This document shows, one piece after another, positions 23,970-26,678 of a stretch of 26,678 nucleotides of DNA. Under the pieces are notes generated by a model. That model was not told the DNA's origin and searched no databases. It saw only the letters and a list, made by a program, of their open reading frames with translations. The translations under genes and the position numbers were made by a program. The DNA lies in assembly GCA_964453575.1 (NCBI GenBank), contig CAYVRW010000024.1, positions 1-26,678 of the forward strand. Direction: 5' to 3'. This DNA is from JABDBK01 sp964453575 (GTDB lineage: Bacteria > Pseudomonadota > Gammaproteobacteria > DSM-16500). How positions within the stretch are numbered: position 1 is the first letter of the stretch; every line of letters begins with the position of its first letter.

Positions 23970-24002
23970 CCTACTAACATATGTTGAAATCATGTTAGTA
24001 GG
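23970..24002. repeat. Perfect 11-bp inverted repeat
   Basis: CCTACTAACAT (23970-23980) and ATGTTAGTAGG (23992-24002) enclose an 11-nt loop. It starts 17 bp beyond the stop of the small secreted-protein gene (minus strand) and may end its transcript, but no T-tract follows directly, so a classic intrinsic terminator is not shown. It could also be a regulator site. The rest of the 174-bp gap holds the macrodomain operon promoter. Confidence 0.5.
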
Positions 24003-24019
24003 ATGCTGAATCATTTGCT

Positions 24020-24280
24020 TTATTTTGAAGGAGCCATGTTGTCTGCTGGAGCTTCTGCAGACGCTGTTGCTTCGTGGTGTTTTTTGCCATGATGGTGTTT
24101 GCTGCAATTGCTATGTTTCTTGTGTTTTTTATGATGCTTTTTGCCGGACATTTCTGACTTATCTGTGGATGTTGCAGCGCTTTGGGTGCCGTCGGCAGCT
24201 GGCATAGCTTCATCTGCAGCATAAGTGGTTGAGATAGCAAATGCGGACAATAAAACAGCTACTAATACTTGTATCTTCAT
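24020..24280 (-). CDS. Small secreted Lys/His-rich protein
   Basis: An 86-residue protein with a clear Sec signal peptide: MK, the hydrophobic core VLVAVLLSAFAI, and a cleavage site after TTYA at about residue 21. The mature part is Ala/Thr/Ser-rich at both ends with a central stretch very rich in Lys and His (KKHHKKHKKHSNCSKHHHGKKHH) and one cysteine. Such a stretch could bind metal ions or polyanions in the periplasm; the composition also recalls acid-shock (Asr-like) proteins. I do not recognise the family. The ATG at 24280 has AGGAG about 7 nt upstream; an upstream in-frame ATG at 24331 lacks support. Confidence 0.8.
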   Translation of the reverse strand: MKIQVLVAVLLSAFAISTTYAADEAMPAADGTQSAATSTDKSEMSGKKHHKKHKKHSNCSKHHHGKKHHEATASAEAPADNMAPSK

Positions 24281-24469
24281 GAAATGATTTCTCCTAAAAT
24301 GTTTTAGACAATTCCAATCATAATATAACATGTAATTTGGTGCACAGAAAATATGGAAAAGAAAAAAATCTTTATAGGACTCTAAGTTTATCTCTTGAAA
24401 TTAAGCATAGCCTCTGGCGCTTGCGGCATGGATTGATTAATATATGGAATCTTCTTTAAGGATAGGGTC

Positions 24470-25339
24470 ATGGTAAAAAAACGCGGACTTGGGAAATCAC
24501 TTGATGCATTGTTAGTGGGATCATTACCCATTCTGGAAGAATCAAATGATTCGAGAGGAAGTGCAAATGAAAGGCTAGAGTTGTTATCGGTTGATCTCGT
24601 TCAACCTGGGAAATATCAGCCGCGACGTGACACTAATCCTGATGCCTTAGAAGATTTGGCCAATTCTATTCGTGCCCAAGGGGTCATACAACCTATTATA
24701 GTCCGGCATTTATTAGGCGGTCGGTTTGAAATTGTCGCGGGCGAAAGACGTTGGCGTGCGGCGCAACTTGCGGGTTTGAGTGAGATTCCTGCTATTATTC
24801 GCGATATTCCTGATGAAGCGGCAGTTGCCATCGCTTTAATCGAAAACATTCAACGTGAAAACCTCAATGTCGTTGAAGAAGCCATGGCCCTGCAAAGACT
24901 TCTGCATGAATTTGGTATGACGCATAATCAAGTTGCCGATGCGGTGGGCAAATCACGCGCAAGTGTGACAAATTTATTACGTTTACTGACCTTAACGGAT
25001 GAAGTTAAAACCATGTTAGAGCATGGCGATATTGAAATGGGCCATGCCAGGGCCTTATTAGCTCTGACCCATGATACCCAGATTGACGCAGCGCAAATCA
25101 TTGTGAGCAAATCTTTATCAGTTCGAGAGACCGAAGAGCTAGTGCGTCGTTTACAAATGCCTAAGCTGCCTGAGCTACCTAAGTCAATGGATCCTGACGT
25201 GAGACGCTTACAAGAAGATTTAAGTGACAAAATCAGGTTAGCCGTCGCTATCCACCATAACGCAAAAGGCAAAGGCCGGCTGGTTATAAAGTACAAAAAT
25301 CTTACAGAATTGGATGCGTTATTGGCTTATTTTCAGTAA
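24470..25339 (+). CDS. parB: Chromosome-partitioning protein ParB (CTPase)
   Basis: A 289-residue ParB/Spo0J-type protein that loads at parS sites near the origin and spreads as a CTP-dependent clamp. The N-terminus KKRGLGKSLDALL is the usual ParA-contact segment. The CTP-binding domain shows QPRR, GVIQPIIVR, GERRWRAAQLAGL (91-103) and ENIQRENLN (125-133). A helix-turn-helix follows at about 151-170 (THNQVADAVGKSRASVTNLL), then the C-terminal dimer domain. It lies just upstream of the ATP synthase operon, as in many gammaproteobacteria, but no parA precedes it: the upstream genes are on the other strand. I noticed no parS consensus in the window. Confidence 0.95.
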   Translation: MVKKRGLGKSLDALLVGSLPILEESNDSRGSANERLELLSVDLVQPGKYQPRRDTNPDALEDLANSIRAQGVIQPIIVRHLLGGRFEIVAGERRWRAAQLAGLSEIPAIIRDIPDEAAVAIALIENIQRENLNVVEEAMALQRLLHEFGMTHNQVADAVGKSRASVTNLLRLLTLTDEVKTMLEHGDIEMGHARALLALTHDTQIDAAQIIVSKSLSVRETEELVRRLQMPKLPELPKSMDPDVRRLQEDLSDKIRLAVAIHHNAKGKGRLVIKYKNLTELDALLAYFQ

Positions 25340-25368
25340 TAGCAGTGACGCATTTATACATTTTTTCA

Positions 25369-25397
25369 TTGCAGTACCACAAAAAAGCCATTATACT
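25369..25397 (+). promoter_or_regulatory. Promoter of the ATP synthase operon
   Basis: TTGCAG (25369-25374) and TATACT (25392-25397) are separated by 17 bp. Predicted transcription start is near 25404, giving a leader of about 35 nt before the atpI ATG. It lies in the 99-bp gap after parB. Confidence 0.6.
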
Positions 25398-25438
25398 CGC
25401 CCGAACTTTTCGCCCAGTCAGGCTGGTGTTTAGTCCTT

Positions 25439-25834
25439 ATGTCCAAACTAACTCAATTAGTAAAGACTGAAATGCTTAAGATAGTGATTTATCAGCTTTT
25501 AATTATTGCTGGCTTCACTATGGTAGGGTTTCTGTTAATAGGAGTGCATAACGGATTATCCATTGCCATGGGAGCTTTATCCTATTGGCTGCCGACCTTT
25601 ATATTCATGATGCGTGTGAGTGCGCATACGGGGGCCCGGGCGGCAACACGGTTTATGGTTGCCCTTTTTGCGGGTGAGGTGGTTAAGTTGGTTTTATGCG
25701 GGATATTATTTTTAATCGCAATTAAATATCTGCAGGCGCAATTAGCTTATGCACTCGTAGGCTTAATTGGGGCGATTATAGCGTTTTGGATTGCATCGGT
25801 TGCGATGCTTTTTCAGACTAGGGTTAGGTTATGA
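25439..25834 (+). CDS. atpI: ATP synthase accessory protein I
   Basis: A 131-residue membrane protein with four hydrophobic segments (about residues 14-33, 37-54, 72-95, 99-122). It matches the AtpI group, which helps assemble the c-ring or handles magnesium. ALSYWLPTFIFMMR is the typical conserved loop after the second segment. It opens the atp operon after parB and overlaps atpB by 4 bp (ATGA). Sequence conservation in this family is weak, so the call leans partly on position. Confidence 0.88.
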   Translation: MSKLTQLVKTEMLKIVIYQLLIIAGFTMVGFLLIGVHNGLSIAMGALSYWLPTFIFMMRVSAHTGARAATRFMVALFAGEVVKLVLCGILFLIAIKYLQAQLAYALVGLIGAIIAFWIASVAMLFQTRVRL

Positions 25835-26610
25835 CGCAAACAACAGGTTCATACATCGAGCATCATTTAGAGCATTTTCAGCTCAATTTGAACACCATGA
25901 CTATAGGTGATGGTGGTTTTTGGACGTTAAATTTAGACACCTTTGTGGTGGGTCTTATTACCGCTTTAATGTTAGGTGGTGTCTTGCGGTATGTTGCTGT
26001 GCATATGCAATCAGGTGTTCCAAGCCGATTACAAAGTTTTGTTGAAGTGGCAGTCGATTTTGTGGCACGCAGCGTGGGTGAAACCTATCACGGAAAAAGT
26101 CTATTGATAGCGCCTCTGGCATTGACTTTGATGCTTTGGATATTTTTCATGAATGCCATGGACTTGTTACCGGTTGATTTGATACCTATGTTTCTTGGGA
26201 TTTTTGGCATAGACAAATTTAAAATAGTGCCTACTGCTGATCCGAATATGACGTTTGCCATGTCTATTTCAGTATTTTTTCTAATATTGTATTTTAACGT
26301 AACGGTGAAACGCTGGCATTTAGGTAAAGAGATTTTAACGCAGCCTTTTGGCCCTTACTTATTTCCATTGAATATATTATTTCGTTTGATTGAAGAATTA
26401 GTAAGACCATTCTCGTTGGCATTGCGACTTTTCGGCAACATGTTTGCAGGCGAGCTTATTTTTGTAATTATTGCCATGCTGCCATGGTGGGCGCAATGGC
26501 TGCCTGGCGGCATTTGGGCGATTTTTCATATTTTAATTATTAGTATTCAAGCATTTATTTTTATGATGTTGACGATTGCGTATCTTAGTATGGCGCATGA
26601 ATCACATTAA
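25831..26610 (+). CDS. atpB: F0F1 ATP synthase subunit a
   Basis: A 259-residue polytopic membrane protein forming the proton half-channels next to the c-ring. The essential arginine lies in FSLALRLFGNMFAGE as Arg199 (E. coli Arg210), and the preceding NILFRLIEELVRP and the C-terminal ISIQAFIFMMLTIAYL are typical. The N-terminus TGSYIEHHLEHFQLNL matches other gammaproteobacterial subunit a proteins. Its start overlaps atpI by 4 bp, and atpE follows after 23 bp, so this is the normal atpIBE order. Confidence 0.97.
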   Translation: MTQTTGSYIEHHLEHFQLNLNTMTIGDGGFWTLNLDTFVVGLITALMLGGVLRYVAVHMQSGVPSRLQSFVEVAVDFVARSVGETYHGKSLLIAPLALTLMLWIFFMNAMDLLPVDLIPMFLGIFGIDKFKIVPTADPNMTFAMSISVFFLILYFNVTVKRWHLGKEILTQPFGPYLFPLNILFRLIEELVRPFSLALRLFGNMFAGELIFVIIAMLPWWAQWLPGGIWAIFHILIISIQAFIFMMLTIAYLSMAHESH

Positions 26611-26633
26611 TTTTTAACATTGTAGGAGGTAAG

Positions 26634-26678
26634 ATGGAAGTCGCAAGTTTAATAGCACAAGTACAAGGTTTCAAAGCC
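26634..26678 (+). CDS. atpE: F0F1 ATP synthase subunit c, N-terminal fragment (cut by window end)
   Basis: Only 15 codons are visible (MEVASLIAQVQGFKA). A strong AGGAGG lies 5 nt upstream of the ATG. The position directly after atpB and the short N-terminus before the first membrane helix fit the c-ring subunit; the proton-carrying carboxylate is outside the window. Confidence 0.85.
   Translation, partial: MEVASLIAQVQGFKA

Noticed and set aside
23970..24002. parS site near parB
   Set aside because: The palindrome does not match the TGTTTCACGTGAAACA consensus and is AT-rich with a long loop.
1..26678. CRISPR array, tRNA, rRNA or insertion sequence
   Set aside because: No regularly spaced direct repeats, cloverleaf genes, rRNA segments or transposase frames were seen on reading both strands.

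Overview
The window is a dense, AT-rich chromosomal segment from a gammaproteobacterium. Its core genes (efp-epmA, OPT transporter, engB, uvrD, pyrD, glmU-glmS, parB-atpI-atpB-atpE) look gammaproteobacterial. Its accessory genes (F-box plus ankyrin protein, three further ankyrin-type proteins, papain-like proteins of effector type, a cyclodipeptide synthase) suggest a host-associated member of the Legionellales (Coxiella/Rickettsiella/Legionella relatives). That placement is inferred from gene content and remembered family resemblance, not from a search.

Layout. Bases 1-1186 hold the end of efp and the EF-P-modifying enzyme epmA, overlapping by one base. Bases 1195-1912 are an intact reverse-strand HigB-HigA-type toxin-antitoxin pair with its own promoter and a palindromic operator candidate. 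An OPT-family peptide transporter and the GTPase engB follow on the minus strand, then an unrecognised small gene, uvrD and pyrD on the plus strand. Bases 8647-14412 form an accessory island: an F-box/ankyrin protein placed directly behind pyrD, debris of two toxin-antitoxin loci, an ankyrin protein, a frameshifted ankyrin-associated protein, and a large ankyrin protein with a Cys cluster and a C-terminal PPPY motif. The housekeeping pair glmU-glmS (minus strand, strong promoter at 17665-17693) closes the island.

Bases 17766-19367 hold two convergent genes that share a His...Cys order typical of circularly permuted papain/NlpC-P60 folds; they are separated by a long imperfect inverted repeat. 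A PAS histidine kinase and a single-domain response regulator follow. Converging on them is a minus-strand operon of a macrodomain protein, an HD-domain phosphohydrolase and a tRNA-dependent cyclodipeptide synthase with the full catalytic set. A small secreted Lys/His-rich protein comes next, then parB (no parA beside it) and the start of the ATP synthase operon.

The strongest candidates for new biology are the macrodomain-HD-cyclodipeptide synthase operon, the paired permuted papain-like genes, and the eukaryotic-like island whose F-box and PPxY motifs both point at host ubiquitin ligases. No rRNA, tRNA, CRISPR array or insertion sequence was seen, and no stretch over 300 bases lacks a gene.
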